The notes below the pieces were generated by a model that was not told the DNA's origin, did no database searches, and saw only the letters and a program-made list of their open reading frames with translations. Positions 63,755-64,000 of a stretch of 64,000 nt of DNA are shown piece by piece (position 1 is the first letter of the stretch; every line of letters begins with the position of its first letter). This stretch comes from Pelecanus crispus. Lineage: Eukaryota; Chordata; Aves; Pelecaniformes; Pelecanidae. The translations under genes and the position numbers were made by a program. The stretch lies in NCBI RefSeq assembly GCF_030463565.1, contig NC_134649.1:4289501-4353500 (forward strand), given 5' to 3'.

Positions 63755-64000
63755 TTAAATAATTAATAATTATTTTACTTAAATAATGAAACAAACCTTT
63801 TAAATTATTATTAATAGATTGCTTCTCTGGAAAAGCAAGGGAAAAAAATGCATGTTTTAACAGCAAGAAATTATTACAACTGATCATGAATTTCCACTCA
63901 TACTCCATTCCTTTCCTTTTTTGCAGTTTCAAAATTTTCTGCTATTCTATCTGGGAGTTTGCTGTTCTATCCCAGAGACAGACAAAGCTTACATTTAGGA

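Larger units (their letters stand above)
59850..64000 (-). other. ASB7: Last intron of ASB7 (partial)
   Basis: Everything to the right of the terminal exon acceptor should be intron, because no part of the ASB7 ankyrin repeats can be found up to the window edge on the minus strand. The intron is phase 1. It is AT-rich with three long G/C homopolymers (61234-61247, 62235-62256, 63741-63754), a GC-rich islet at about 61.59-61.74 kb, a smaller CpG-containing patch at about 63.22-63.40 kb, and a possible 16-nt microexon at 62852-62867. No transposon with a clear family signature was seen. The upstream exon lies beyond base 64000. Confidence 0.85.

Noticed and set aside
1-64000. tRNA, rRNA, CRISPR or prokaryotic features
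   Set aside because: No cloverleaf with a GGTTCGAATCC-type T-arm, no rRNA core sequence and no spaced repeat array was found; the DNA is vertebrate nuclear.

Overview
The window looks like nuclear DNA from a bird. Two kinds of evidence point there. First, CR1 LINE traces are present: a 5'-truncated CR1 3' end at about 8.33 kb and a short ATTCTATG-type tail at 47.67 kb. Second, the only recognisable gene sequence, at 59.71-59.85 kb on the minus strand, is the last coding exon of ASB7 (ankyrin repeat and SOCS box protein 7). It encodes the complete C-terminal SOCS box. Introns, very long non-coding stretches and old, decayed retroelements exclude a prokaryote or virus. I cannot resolve the species.

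Layout. From 1 to about 55.5 kb I recognise no gene. This is intergenic DNA downstream of ASB7. In human the next gene in that direction is ALDH1A3, so this stretch probably faces the homologue of ALDH1A3 (synteny inference). It contains scattered AT-rich, motif-dense blocks that resemble conserved regulatory elements, a compound microsatellite of TTCTC then CCCTA pentamers (8.39-8.69 kb), a decayed L1-like reverse-transcriptase fragment (29.46-30.11 kb), older CR1-, L2- and SINE-like relics, small tandem duplications and many A/T homopolymers. From about 55.5 to 59.71 kb lies the probable ASB7 3' untranslated region, read leftwards, with candidate poly(A) signals near both ends. From 59.85 kb to the right edge is the last ASB7 intron (phase 1). 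The ankyrin-repeat exons lie beyond the window.

The most interesting item is inside that intron: a possible 16-nt microexon at 62852-62867 (minus strand), with a near-ideal branch site, polypyrimidine tract, acceptor and donor. Its inclusion would shift the frame of the last exon, replace the SOCS box with a short new tail, and place the stop in the last exon, where nonsense-mediated decay is not expected. It would therefore be a switch between an E3-ligase adaptor and an ankyrin-only protein. This is a prediction from splice signals only.

Almost all other open reading frames in the window are short and unsupported. I list the few worth mentioning and reject the rest.
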